Shown: in pieces, positions 1 through 7,810 of the stretch
Position numbering within the stretch: the stretch's first letter is position 1
How the letters are laid out: the number at the start of each line of letters is the position of its first letter
Assembly: GCA_003537755.1 (NCBI GenBank)
Contig: DPQS01000054.1
Location: forward strand, 27,906-54,290
Direction of reading: 5' to 3'
Source: Clostridiales bacterium
GTDB taxonomy: Bacteria > Bacillota > Clostridia > Christensenellales > CAG-314
Length of the DNA: 26,385 nt
Made by a program: the position numbers and the translations under genes
The notes under the pieces: generated by a model
Databases searched by the model: none
What the model saw: the letters and a program-made list of their open reading frames with translations, nothing else
What the model was told of the DNA's origin: nothing

Positions 1-659
1 AAAGACGCAAGCGACACGGGCAGCACCGCAACGCCGCCGCCTGCCAACGCAACGAAATCCGCAAATCCGTCCATTGCCGCCTGTTTGTCGCGGTAACAAT
101 CGGGGTGATCGAACTCGGCATTGAGGCAAACGGCAATCGACGGGCGCAAATTCATGAAACTTTTGTTGTACTCGCAGGCTTCGCACACGACGACGTTTCT
201 GCCGCAAAAATAGTTGCTTCCGCCGTACATGCCGCCGATAAACGCCGCATGATCGACACCGCAACGCTGCAACACGTAATGCACCCACGCAGTAGTCGTA
301 GTCTTGCCATGCGTGCCCGAAATTGCAATACGTATGTTAAAATCGTTGACAATCGCGCCCAGAAGCTCTTCGCGAAGCACCACGGGGACACCTTGCCGAA
401 TGGCTTGTGCGACTTCGACGTTGTCGCAGCCGACAGCGCTTGTACGCACCACAAGTTGCGCGTTGCCTACGTTTACCGCGTCGTGTCCTATGTGCACGCA
501 CACGCCGTTTTGCCGCAATTTGTCGGTAACGTCGCTCGCCTGCCGATCACTGCCGCTCACCTTGCGACCCGTCCCGACAAGATGCAACGCAAGCGCGCTT
601 TGTCCCACTCCGCCGACGCCGACAAAATGCACGCGATCGGGAATTTCGTTTATTTTCAT
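1..659 (-). CDS. murC: UDP-N-acetylmuramate--L-alanine ligase, N-terminal part (cut by window edge)
   Basis: MurC adds L-alanine to UDP-MurNAc in the cytoplasm using ATP, the first peptide step of peptidoglycan synthesis. The minus strand reads open from an ATG at 659-657 to the window edge, giving about 219 of the roughly 460 residues usual for MurC. Visible features are the N-terminal glycine-rich nucleotide fold (FVGVGGVGQSALAL, about residues 11-24), the Mur-ligase ATP loop (SGTHGKTTTT, about residues 112-122), the EACEYNKSF segment, and a following NAEFDHPDCY motif matching the conserved E-x-DHP of the central domain. The C-terminal half lies outside the window. The start fits the family's usual N-terminus, but no clear Shine-Dalgarno sequence precedes it. 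It is divergent from the helicase gene at 879. Confidence 0.93.
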   Translation of the reverse strand, partial: MKINEIPDRVHFVGVGGVGQSALALHLVGTGRKVSGSDRQASDVTDKLRQNGVCVHIGHDAVNVGNAQLVVRTSAVGCDNVEVAQAIRQGVPVVLREELLGAIVNDFNIRIAISGTHGKTTTTAWVHYVLQRCGVDHAAFIGGMYGGSNYFCGRNVVVCEACEYNKSFMNLRPSIAVCLNAEFDHPDCYRDKQAAMDGFADFVALAGGGVAVLPVSLAS

Positions 660-664
660 ACCAT

Positions 665-670
665 AGTATA
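665..670 (-). promoter_or_regulatory. Possible -10 element for murC (leaderless start)
   Basis: On the minus strand TATACT ends five bases before the murC ATG, so transcription could start at or next to the A of the start codon. No ribosome site is visible upstream of that ATG, which fits a leaderless message. No convincing -35 is seen at 16-18 bases. This is a tentative reading. Confidence 0.25.
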
Positions 671-792
671 TGACCGCAACCCCGTCTGCGTGCGCAATTC
701 TGCCGCAAATCGACATTTTTCGCCGAATTGTTTCCGTTCCGCCGCGCCGCGCAAACGCGAAAAATTATTTGACACACTACCGCGCCTAAGTG

Positions 793-821
793 TTGAACAA
801 TCTGCAATTATATGTTACAAT
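793..821 (+). promoter_or_regulatory. Sigma-A type promoter for the helicase gene
   Basis: TTGAAC (793-798), a 17-base spacer, and TACAAT (816-821) preceded by TG at 813-814 (extended -10). Start of transcription is expected near 828, leaving about a 50-base leader with the ribosome site AAAGGAAGG just before the ATG at 879. The rest of the 660-878 spacer holds no other gene I can see. Confidence 0.6.
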
Positions 822-878
822 ACTAAGTACTATTTTTGCAGATTTATCTGCTGCCATCGACACAAAAGGAAGGCGCAA

Positions 879-3800
879 ATGAACAAACAAAAACTTGACA
901 AGTGGGCAGAGTTGCTTCTCGACACGGGCAAGCGCAACAACCTGATAAACTTTCACGAAACAAAGGCGGCTTCGGCGGACGTGCTGAAACCGGACTTTGC
1001 CGCGCTGTTTGACAAAGCGGCAAACGCAGCCACACTGGAAGTTTACCAGCCTGCCGCAACCGCTGCCGACGACGGAACGCGCACACGCGTCGCCGCACAA
1101 ACAACCGAACTTACTGCGGAACAGTACGTGGAACGCTACGGTGCAAAACTGAAAAAGGGCAACCAGATATTGGTGTACGGCGGCGAAGCAAGCCCCGCTG
1201 CCGCCCTCAAAAACATAGGCAAACGCGCACGCATCGCCATAGAGGAAACGGGCGTAAACATCGCCTACATGGCGTTTGGTTTCATCAACTGGACGGAACA
1301 CAACGGCACTACGACATTCCGCGCGCCCGTGCTGCTTGCGCCGATTTCCGTGGAAAACTCGTCTCCGCTCGAGCCGATTTACATAAAAATCACCGATGAC
1401 ATAATACTCAACCCCACGTTCGCGTTCAAACTGCAAAGCGAGTACAACGTGCGGCTGCCCGACTACAACGACGACGGTATGTCCTATTTCAAAAAGGTTG
1501 CCGCAATTGTGCGCAAACTGGGCTGGACGGTATCCACCGAGTGCAAAATCGGCGTGTTTTCCTTCCTCAAAATCAACATGTACCGCGACATAAAGGACAA
1601 CGGCGACACAATCGTAAACAACGTAAACGTGCGCGCGTTAAGCGGAGACCCCGTTGACTTTGACGGAACAAAGCCCGACGTCGCCAAAACGCAACCCGAC
1701 GACGGCGACGACACGGCAGATCCGTTTGTGGACGAACTTCACAACGTGGTAGACGCAGACGCAAGTCAGGCAAAAGCCGTCCGTTACGCACGCGACGGGC
1801 GCAGTTTCGTGCTTCAGGGTCCACCGGGCACGGGCAAAAGCCAGACAATTACCAACATCATTGCGGAATGTCTGTACAGCGGCAAAAAAGTGCTGTTTGT
1901 GGCGGAAAAACTTGCCGCGCTCAACGTCGTATTTGACAAATTGAAGGACGCCGGGCTGTCGGAATTCTGTCTGCAACTGCACAGCCATAAAGCCAACAAA
2001 AAGGATGTAATAGAGGAACTTTGCGCCACTCTTCGCCTTGGCAAAAGCAGCCTGTCCAGCCGCGCCGCAGACGAAACCGCAACCCTTCACAGCGCACAGA
2101 CGCAACTGGACGAGTACGACAGCGAGCTGCACAAAATACGCCCCGTAATCGGCAAAACACTGTACGAACTGCTGGAAACGGTGTCGTCCTACCGCAACAC
2201 GCCCGACTTCCACTACGTAATCGCCGACATCCAGCAAAAGGGCGCAAGTTACGTAAACGAAGTGACGGAATGTCTTGCGCAGTTTGCCGAGTACCAACCC
2301 ACCATCGGCTACGACTACCGCACAAACGTGTGGTACGGTTACAAAAACCTCGACGCGTCCTACCAGAAGGCAGTAAGCGCACGCACGCAACTTAAGGCAC
2401 TTAAGCAGTTGTGTCTGCTTCTGTGCAAGTTGTCGGCGCAACTGGACGCAACCTACGGCTTTACGGTGCCGTCCGTCGCCGCCGCGCAGAAGTACAGAGC
2501 GTTTTTCAAGGCGGCAGGCAGAAGCAGAGTGCTTACGCCGGGACTACTCAACGCGACGTCCCTTGCCGAAGTGACGGAACTTGCCGCGACAATGCAACAA
2601 AGCGCGGAGCAAGTGCTGCAATCGCGCCACACCCTTGACGAAACCTACGACGACGGAATCTACGCCCTTGACGGCGCAACTCTCAACAAGCAACTGACAA
2701 CGGACTTCGCCACAGCATGGAAAAGGATGAGCGGCGCATACCGCAAACTGTTCCGCAGCATACGCCGAACCTGCAAACCGGGCAAAAGCATACGCTACGC
2801 CGACGCCGTAAAGGCAACCGAACTGTTGTCTGTGTACCAACGGCAAACGGCGATTTTCCGCAATGCCGAGGCGCAACTGGACAACCGCATAGGTTGCTAC
2901 GACGGGCTCAACACCGACTGGAACGCGGTAACGACGGAACTTGCCGCCGCCAAGGAATACATACCGGGCACGGACTTCGGCACGCTTGCCAAGATGACAA
3001 ACGAAGTCTTTGCCGCCAGAAAAGACACGTTCAACACCCTTGCGGGGTGGCTTGACGCGGCGTTTTCCGACGAGGCGGAACTTGGCAAACTGATAACCGA
3101 CTACGACAAGACGGAATTCGACATCACGGGCGTAGCCCTTGCCAAAACCTACGACAAAGCCAACGCCTGTCTTGCCGCAACCGACCAACTGGACAATTGG
3201 TGCCGTTTCTGCCGCCTGACCAACCGCCTTGCGGAACTGTCGGCGATGGACTTTGTAAACAAGGCACTGGACGAACACCTGCCGCTAAACCAACTGGACA
3301 AGGTGTACGCCAAACTGTTCTTCACCCAATGGGTGGACGAAATTCTGCACGTAACGCCGTCGCTTACCGAACTGTCGCGCATACCGCACGACAAACTGGT
3401 GGAAACCTTTGCCGAAAAGGACCGACTGCAATTTGAGATAAACAAAGCGGCAATCAAAGCGACTTTGTCGGAAACACGCCCCGACCTCGAGATGATTTCC
3501 GCGCGCAGTCAGGTGTCGGTGCTTCTTCGCGAGGGCGAAAAGAAACGCAAACAAAAAGGCATACGTCAACTGCTTGCCGACACGTGGCAACTGACGCAGA
3601 CGCTTAAACCGTGCTTTTTGATGTCGCCGCTGAGCGTAAGCACATTCCTTGGACCGGACATGAATTTTGACGTGGTAATCTTCGACGAAGCCTCGCAAAT
3701 CTTTCCGCAGGACGCAGTCGGCGCAATCTACCGCGGCAAGCAACTTATCGTCGTCGGCGACGGACAGCAGATGCCGCCAAGCAACTTCTTCAGCAGCATT

Positions 3801-5483
3801 GCCGAGGGAGAGGACGGCGAGGATGACGACGACATTACCGACTTCGAGTCAATACTCGACCTGTGCAGCACCGCGCTGCCGCAACTGCGCCTCAAGTGGC
3901 ACTACCGCAGCCGCTTCGAACAGTTGATTGCCTTTTCCAACAAAAACTACTACGACAACGACCTTGTCACATTCCCTGCCTCGCAGAAACTGCGCAAAGG
4001 TTTCGGCGTGGACTACTACTTTGTACCCGGCACCTTCGACCGCACCACGCGCACCAACCGCGCCGAAGCGGAATATATCGTCGACCTTGTGTTTGACAAC
4101 TTCAAGCGTTTCCCCGAGCGCAGCCTCGGCGTGGTGACGTTCAGCGTGTCGCAACAGGAACTTGTGGACAGGCTGATTGCAAAGCGTCGCAGGACGGACT
4201 CTTCCTGCGAGGAATTTTTCCGCGCCGACCGCGCCGAGCCGTTTTTCGTCAAAAATCTGGAAACGGTACAGGGTGACGAGCGCGACACAGTAATAATAGA
4301 CGTGGCTTACGGCAAGGACCAGCAGGGCAAACTGCTACTCAACTTCGGACCGCTTAACCGCGTAGGGGGCGAACGCCGACTTAACGTAGCCGTAACGCGC
4401 GCCAAGTACAACGTACAGGTTGTTTCCGGATTGCACGCTACCGACATCGACCTGACAAAAACGCAATCGGTTGGCGCAAGACTGCTTCGCGACTACCTCG
4501 ACTACGCCGAACACGGCACGCAGGTGCTTGAACGCAGCCGCTACGGTGCAAACCCCTTCGAACACTTCGAGTGCGACCTCGAAACGGAAATTGTGGAATT
4601 TTTGCGTTCCAACGGTTACGACGCCGACATGCACGTAGGCTGTTCGTCATTCCGCATCGACATCGCCGTAAAGCCGCAACGCGCCGCAAACTACGTACTT
4701 GCCGTAGAGTGCGACGGCAACACCTACCACATGTCCAAGGCAACGCGCGACCGCGACAGACTTCGCCGCGATATTCTGCGCCGCATGGGCTGGAGTTTCT
4801 ACCGCGTGTGGTCGACGGACTGGTTCCGCAACAAAAAAATCGAGCAGGAACGCCTGCTTGCAGTCGTAAACGAAGCGGCAAACCGCGCCAAGACAAACAT
4901 GACGGCAAGCACTACGGCAGTGCAGGGACACGAAGCCTTTGAAACCAAGGTAGAAAAGGGACAATTTGAGTTTCCTCACTACGTCTACGCCGACATCGAC
5001 AGTCTGAGGGCGCGCTACCCCGACGATTTTCTGGAATTTTTGCGCGCGGTACTGCAGATAGAAGCACCCGTACCCGAAGATATGCTGATAAAACAAGTTG
5101 TAAAAGTGCTCGGCAAAGAAAAGGTGACAAAGGGCGTAATCGAGGACTGGAACGCACGCCTTAAGGGTTGCACCAAATACGGCATAACACGCAAAAAGGG
5201 CTTTGTGTATCTCAAGGACATGACGGAATACCGTCTGCGTGCGCCCGCCGAGGGCGAAAAACAACGCAACGTAAACGACATTGCCACCGAGGAACTGGCG
5301 GCAGGCATACTGGAACTGGTGCGCTACTACGTGACCGTGGACAAAATGCCGCTGTTCAACGCCATTGCCAGACATCTCGGTTACAGCCGCGCCGGCGAAA
5401 CAATGACAGCAAGGCTAAACGAAGCGTTGAAAACCGTCAGAAAGTACATTACCGTAGACGGCGACACCTTTACCGCGAAGTAA
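879..5483 (+). CDS. DUF4011 / SF1 helicase / Vsr-like endonuclease / DUF3320 protein, probable single-gene anti-phage factor
   Basis: A 1534-residue protein. The open frame extends upstream to 105, but that part is antisense to murC; the ATG at 879 has AAAGGAAGG before it and begins the expected N-terminus (KLDKWAELLLDTGKRNNLI), typical of DUF4011. Superfamily 1 helicase motifs: Walker A GPPGTGKS (314-321), Walker B VVIFDEAS (932-939), GDGQQMPPS near 960, HYRSR near 1007, VQGDERDT near 1130 and VAVTRAK near 1170. About 600 mostly helical residues separate motifs I and II. A PD-(D/E)xK nuclease of the Vsr/DUF559 (MTES_1575) kind follows at about 1250-1320 (RIDIAV, AVECDG, RDRLRRDILRRMGW, VWSTDWF), then a C-terminal DUF3320-like domain from about 1400. 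From memory this architecture is among reported single-gene defence systems (I recall the name Hhe); I have not checked that. All catalytic motifs look intact. It stands alone, with its own promoter and terminator, between housekeeping genes. Confidence 0.9.
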   Translation: MNKQKLDKWAELLLDTGKRNNLINFHETKAASADVLKPDFAALFDKAANAATLEVYQPAATAADDGTRTRVAAQTTELTAEQYVERYGAKLKKGNQILVYGGEASPAAALKNIGKRARIAIEETGVNIAYMAFGFINWTEHNGTTTFRAPVLLAPISVENSSPLEPIYIKITDDIILNPTFAFKLQSEYNVRLPDYNDDGMSYFKKVAAIVRKLGWTVSTECKIGVFSFLKINMYRDIKDNGDTIVNNVNVRALSGDPVDFDGTKPDVAKTQPDDGDDTADPFVDELHNVVDADASQAKAVRYARDGRSFVLQGPPGTGKSQTITNIIAECLYSGKKVLFVAEKLAALNVVFDKLKDAGLSEFCLQLHSHKANKKDVIEELCATLRLGKSSLSSRAADETATLHSAQTQLDEYDSELHKIRPVIGKTLYELLETVSSYRNTPDFHYVIADIQQKGASYVNEVTECLAQFAEYQPTIGYDYRTNVWYGYKNLDASYQKAVSARTQLKALKQLCLLLCKLSAQLDATYGFTVPSVAAAQKYRAFFKAAGRSRVLTPGLLNATSLAEVTELAATMQQSAEQVLQSRHTLDETYDDGIYALDGATLNKQLTTDFATAWKRMSGAYRKLFRSIRRTCKPGKSIRYADAVKATELLSVYQRQTAIFRNAEAQLDNRIGCYDGLNTDWNAVTTELAAAKEYIPGTDFGTLAKMTNEVFAARKDTFNTLAGWLDAAFSDEAELGKLITDYDKTEFDITGVALAKTYDKANACLAATDQLDNWCRFCRLTNRLAELSAMDFVNKALDEHLPLNQLDKVYAKLFFTQWVDEILHVTPSLTELSRIPHDKLVETFAEKDRLQFEINKAAIKATLSETRPDLEMISARSQVSVLLREGEKKRKQKGIRQLLADTWQLTQTLKPCFLMSPLSVSTFLGPDMNFDVVIFDEASQIFPQDAVGAIYRGKQLIVVGDGQQMPPSNFFSSIAEGEDGEDDDDITDFESILDLCSTALPQLRLKWHYRSRFEQLIAFSNKNYYDNDLVTFPASQKLRKGFGVDYYFVPGTFDRTTRTNRAEAEYIVDLVFDNFKRFPERSLGVVTFSVSQQELVDRLIAKRRRTDSSCEEFFRADRAEPFFVKNLETVQGDERDTVIIDVAYGKDQQGKLLLNFGPLNRVGGERRLNVAVTRAKYNVQVVSGLHATDIDLTKTQSVGARLLRDYLDYAEHGTQVLERSRYGANPFEHFECDLETEIVEFLRSNGYDADMHVGCSSFRIDIAVKPQRAANYVLAVECDGNTYHMSKATRDRDRLRRDILRRMGWSFYRVWSTDWFRNKKIEQERLLAVVNEAANRAKTNMTASTTAVQGHEAFETKVEKGQFEFPHYVYADIDSLRARYPDDFLEFLRAVLQIEAPVPEDMLIKQVVKVLGKEKVTKGVIEDWNARLKGCTKYGITRKKGFVYLKDMTEYRLRAPAEGEKQRNVNDIATEELAAGILELVRYYVTVDKMPLFNAIARHLGYSRAGETMTARLNEALKTVRKYITVDGDTFTAK

Positions 5484-5616
5484 CGTTTTGTGACGATACA
5501 GGCGGAATTTTGTCGCCTAAAAACCGTGTACGTATTAAAAATTTTATTACCAATCGGCGATTTTGCACGGATTGAACGAAAGCAGAACGGCATTCAGTCT
5601 TGCAACGGCAGCAACA

Positions 5617-5658
5617 AAAAAACAGCGGAAGGTCAACATCGACTTTCCGCTGTTTTTT
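5617..5658 (+). terminator. Strong rho-independent terminator after the helicase gene (bidirectional)
   Basis: An 18-bp inverted repeat (arms 5617-5634 and 5641-5658, one G/A mismatch that becomes a G-U pair) with a 6-base loop. The left arm starts with six A and the right arm ends with six T, so it can stop transcripts from both sides. It separates the plus-strand helicase from the minus-strand operon. Confidence 0.85.
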
Positions 5659-5713
5659 AGTTAAAATGCAATTGTAAAAGAAGAAACCCCTCAACGCAAA
5701 CGCTTCCGCGCCG

Positions 5714-5742
5714 TAAAAAATACCGCCGCGAATGCGACGGTA
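5714..5742 (-). terminator. Terminator of the yabP-yabQ-divIC operon
   Basis: On the minus strand TACCGTCGC, loop ATTC, GCGGCGGTA (one wobble pair) is followed directly by six T. It lies 29 bases beyond the divIC stop. Nothing else is seen between here and the helicase terminator. Confidence 0.8.
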
Positions 5743-5770
5743 CGTTAACGATTGTTTTTGCAGGCAAACA

Positions 5771-6061
5771 CTACTCACCCTTGATGGATTCGATGTAACT
5801 GATGTCCGTATCCTTAATAAGACCCCTTTCTTCCGCCCAACGGACGATGTACTCGTCGGTCTTGATGAAGTCCAGGAGTGCCTGTTTGTCCTCGTTGCTT
5901 TTTTGTGCGTTTTCCAGCAGGGTTTGCAACTTTTGCGAGCGCGTCGTCATGGACGTCATTTGCGACAGCGTAATCAGCAGTGCGCACACCAACAGCACAA
6001 CAAGCAGAATTGCCGCAATCGTCAGTATTGCCGTGGATTTTTTGTGAAACAGTACTTCCAT
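5771..6061 (-). CDS. divIC: Septum formation initiator, DivIC/FtsB family
   Basis: A 96-residue bitopic protein. A short basic cytoplasmic N-terminus is followed by one membrane segment (about residues 10-33), a coiled-coil stretch (about 35-65) and the conserved outer tail DEYIVRWAEERGLI, the hallmark of the DivIC/FtsB family. In the divisome it pairs with FtsL outside the membrane and helps activate septal wall synthesis. The frame is open further upstream, but the ATG at 6061 has AAGGAG seven bases before it and gives the normal family length. It is the last gene of a yabP-yabQ-divIC operon, the order known from Bacillus. Its first 248 nt lie inside the yabQ frame. Confidence 0.88.
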   Translation of the reverse strand: MEVLFHKKSTAILTIAAILLVVLLVCALLITLSQMTSMTTRSQKLQTLLENAQKSNEDKQALLDFIKTDEYIVRWAEERGLIKDTDISYIESIKGE

Positions 6062-6395
6062 CGTCTTGCTCCTTACGCTTAAAAGTAAGACGATTATACA
6101 ACCGACACGCGACTTTGTCAAGCGGCTTGTACAAAATTACAACCGAAGCGCACACGCCGCAGGCAAGACCCAGCGGCACATACAGGCGAGCCTCGCCGTT
6201 GTTGAAAAGGAGGTTCACGCCGCAGACCGCCGCCACCGCCGCGCACCCGAAGGCGACATCGGCAAATACAGCCCAAAAGCCGCCGTGACGTGTAAGCATG
6301 TAAAGCAGCAGGTAAACGCCGCCCAGCACCGCGCCCAGGGCCGCAAACAGCAAAAATACATACAACTGCGTGATGTCGCAGCCGAGAAGTCTCAC
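5814..6395 (-). CDS. yabQ: Spore cortex biosynthesis protein YabQ with an out-of-frame C-terminal extension
   Basis: The frame encodes 193 residues from a GTG at 6395-6393 that overlaps the yabP stop (GTGA), with AAGGGG upstream inside yabP. About the first 105 residues carry hydrophobic membrane segments and the family pattern around NNGEARLYVPLGL. In Bacillus, YabQ is an integral membrane protein made in the mother cell under sigma-E and needed for spore cortex. After a basic stretch near residues 97-107 the frame continues for about 82 hydrophilic residues across divIC in another phase. That tail resembles nothing I know and may reflect a lost stop codon. The N-terminal assignment is fairly sure; whether the tail matters is not. 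Confidence 0.78.
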   Translation of the reverse strand: MRLLGCDITQLYVFLLFAALGAVLGGVYLLLYMLTRHGGFWAVFADVAFGCAAVAAVCGVNLLFNNGEARLYVPLGLACGVCASVVILYKPLDKVACRLYNRLTFKRKEQDDGSTVSQKIHGNTDDCGNSACCAVGVRTADYAVANDVHDDALAKVANPAGKRTKKQRGQTGTPGLHQDRRVHRPLGGRKGSY

Positions 6396-6637
6396 GAAAA
6401 CAGCCCCTTGAGCGTTGCGCCGCCGCGGTAGGTTACGGAGGACAGTTTGTCCGTTTCCAGCGCGACTTCGCCGCGTTCCTTATCAAGGCGCACCACGTTG
6501 AGCCCGTCGCCCTTGACGGCAAGCGTTTGCCCGTCCAGCCTGAACACACATTCCTTTTCGGAAATTTGCACCACCCTGACCACGCCGACAATGTTTATCG
6601 TTTTGCCGTCGTACGCGAAACTTTGTTTTTCCGCCAT
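6392..6637 (-). CDS. yabP: Sporulation protein YabP
   Basis: An 81-residue soluble protein of the YabP/YqfC family, with the pattern INIVGVVRVVQISEKE, then LAVKGDGLNVVRLDKERGEV, close in layout to Bacillus YabP. It is a sigma-E-dependent sporulation protein located with YabQ; its biochemical role is not established. The ATG at 6637 has AAGGGG six bases upstream. Its stop overlaps the yabQ start by four bases. The S4-domain gene (yabO/rqcP) that often sits upstream is absent. Confidence 0.87.
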   Translation of the reverse strand: MAEKQSFAYDGKTINIVGVVRVVQISEKECVFRLDGQTLAVKGDGLNVVRLDKERGEVALETDKLSSVTYRGGATLKGLFS

Positions 6638-6654
6638 ACTTTGCCCCTTGGTGC

Positions 6655-6683
6655 ATTGTATGCGCCGTCGCGCTGTTTAATGC
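6655..6683 (-). promoter_or_regulatory. Sigma-E-type promoter of the yabP operon
   Basis: On the minus strand GCATTAA (6683-6677), a 14-base spacer and CATACAAT (6662-6655). The -10 matches the sigma-E consensus CATACAnT fully and the -35 matches the first four bases of KMATATT. It lies 17 bases from the yabP ATG. Sigma-E control of these genes is known in Bacillus. Confidence 0.6.
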
Positions 6684-6748
6684 CGCCAAGTTTTGCCGAC
6701 GGCGCGTTTCGGGTTTCGCAAAAAAACAGACGTAAACTAAAAATAATT

Positions 6749-6840
6749 AAAAGACATCGGTTTGTACGGTCAGCGTCGCTCACCCTGCTTGCGGCTTAGC
6801 CGCGGGAAAAGACATTGCCAGGGTTGCCGGCGATGTAAGA
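6749..6840. other. Foldable intergenic element, possible structured RNA
   Basis: Nested inverted repeats in the spacer between the 290-residue protein gene and yabP: CGTCGC (6774-6779) with GCGATG (6830-6835), ACCCTG (6782-6787) with CAGGGT (6819-6824), and an inner hairpin GCGGC-TTA-GCCGC (6791-6803). One outer pair is G-U on the plus strand but A-C on the minus strand, which slightly favours plus-strand RNA. AAAAGACAT also occurs twice (6749 and 6807). I match it to no known riboswitch or ncRNA. The rest of 6638-6869 shows no gene. Confidence 0.35.
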
Positions 6841-6869
6841 ATTTTCAATCTTTGCCGACTCGCAAACGA

Positions 6870-7742
6870 TCAGTTGACGGTAAACCGTTCCGCGTCGGAC
6901 GCCGTTTCAAACCTGAACGCCGTTGCGCCGATTGCTTTCATGGAATAGGCAAAGCCGGGGTTTTCCGCCGTACCTATAAGCGCGTTTACCGCCATGGTGC
7001 CGACCTGCTTATTCAGATTTTCTGCGGTTCCGATTTTCAGCACGGCATTCAGGGTGTTGAACAAATCCGCCGTATCGTCTGCCGAAAGATTGTTGAGCGT
7101 AAGCGATTTGTGCGTTACGGTATAAGAAAAGCCGTCTTTTTCCGTCTTATCCACGCGCACGGTAGACGAAACATAAAAGTTGTCGGGGATATATTTTTTG
7201 AAGTATTTGTACGGAAATTCTCCCATGTCGGCTTTGAACGGAGTAAGGTCTATTTTTGCAACGACGTTAAAGTCCGCGCTGCCGTTTGCGGCAATTTCCG
7301 AAAAGTCAACCTGCACGACGGTTACAGATACGTCTTTTTCGCCTATTTTAATTTTTCCGCCCGTTTGCACGTAAAACACCGTCTGGGTAATTGCTCCGAC
7401 CTGCTTTTCGGTAAGCGAAATCGTACCGCTCATACTTTTTCCCGCAAGCGCGCCGAAATTGACCGAATAGCCTTTGAACCCCTTGCCTTCTTCGTAAGAA
7501 ACAAATCCGTCAAACTTTTTGTTGAGTTCGGTTTTCATTGCGGCAAAATCTTCTTCGCCGAAAGCGTTCGGGCAAAGTGCGTTTTCATCAACCGCTTGCG
7601 TAAGAGTTTTTAATTGTCCTGCGGTGCGGAAAAGGTCTATGCCGTATGTAGTGCGGACATAGATGTATCCGCCGATAATGACAACGCCCAGTATAGCCAC
7701 CACAACCACAAGAGTTGTTATAAGATTTCTTATTGCTTTCAT
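6870..7742 (-). CDS. Membrane-anchored extracytoplasmic protein of unknown function
   Basis: A 290-residue protein with one N-terminal membrane segment (about residues 7-28, rich in V, I and G) after a short positive stretch. The remainder is predicted outside the membrane. It is a polar beta-rich domain with few cysteines; YVRTTYGIDLFRTAGQLKTL follows the membrane segment. I recognise no catalytic motif or named family. ATG at 7742 with GAAGGAG before it. It is the last gene of the run of six surface genes, 68 bases after the 761-residue lipoprotein gene, with a strong hairpin between them. Confidence 0.8.
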   Translation of the reverse strand: MKAIRNLITTLVVVVAILGVVIIGGYIYVRTTYGIDLFRTAGQLKTLTQAVDENALCPNAFGEEDFAAMKTELNKKFDGFVSYEEGKGFKGYSVNFGALAGKSMSGTISLTEKQVGAITQTVFYVQTGGKIKIGEKDVSVTVVQVDFSEIAANGSADFNVVAKIDLTPFKADMGEFPYKYFKKYIPDNFYVSSTVRVDKTEKDGFSYTVTHKSLTLNNLSADDTADLFNTLNAVLKIGTAENLNKQVGTMAVNALIGTAENPGFAYSMKAIGATAFRFETASDAERFTVN

Positions 7743-7754
7743 AGTTTCTCCTTC

Positions 7755-7794
7755 AGGCAGTTCGAGCCGCCCGATAAAGGCGGCCCGATTGCCT
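7755..7794 (-). other. Strong hairpin between surface genes
   Basis: A 10-bp GC-rich stem (7762-7771 with 7779-7788, one G-U or mismatch) extended by a 5-bp stem (7755-7759 with 7790-7794). On the minus strand no T-run follows; the stem ends directly at the ribosome site of the 290-residue protein gene. It may be an mRNA processing or stability element, or a weak terminator. Confidence 0.5.
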
Positions 7795-7810
7795 TATTTC
7801 TCAGATTGTG

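Noticed and set aside
105..878. Upstream extension of the helicase reading frame by 258 codons
   Set aside because: It is antisense to the well-supported murC gene and lacks domain character; the ATG at 879 has the ribosome site and promoter.
6762..6840. Known riboswitch upstream of yabP
   Set aside because: I compared the stems and conserved words with c-di-GMP, c-di-AMP and TPP classes from memory and found no match, so it is kept only as an unnamed structured element.
6762..7613. Plus-strand open frame of 283 codons opposite the 290-residue membrane protein
   Set aside because: Arg/Phe-rich shadow translation without a start signal; the minus strand has the signal-anchor protein and a good ribosome site.
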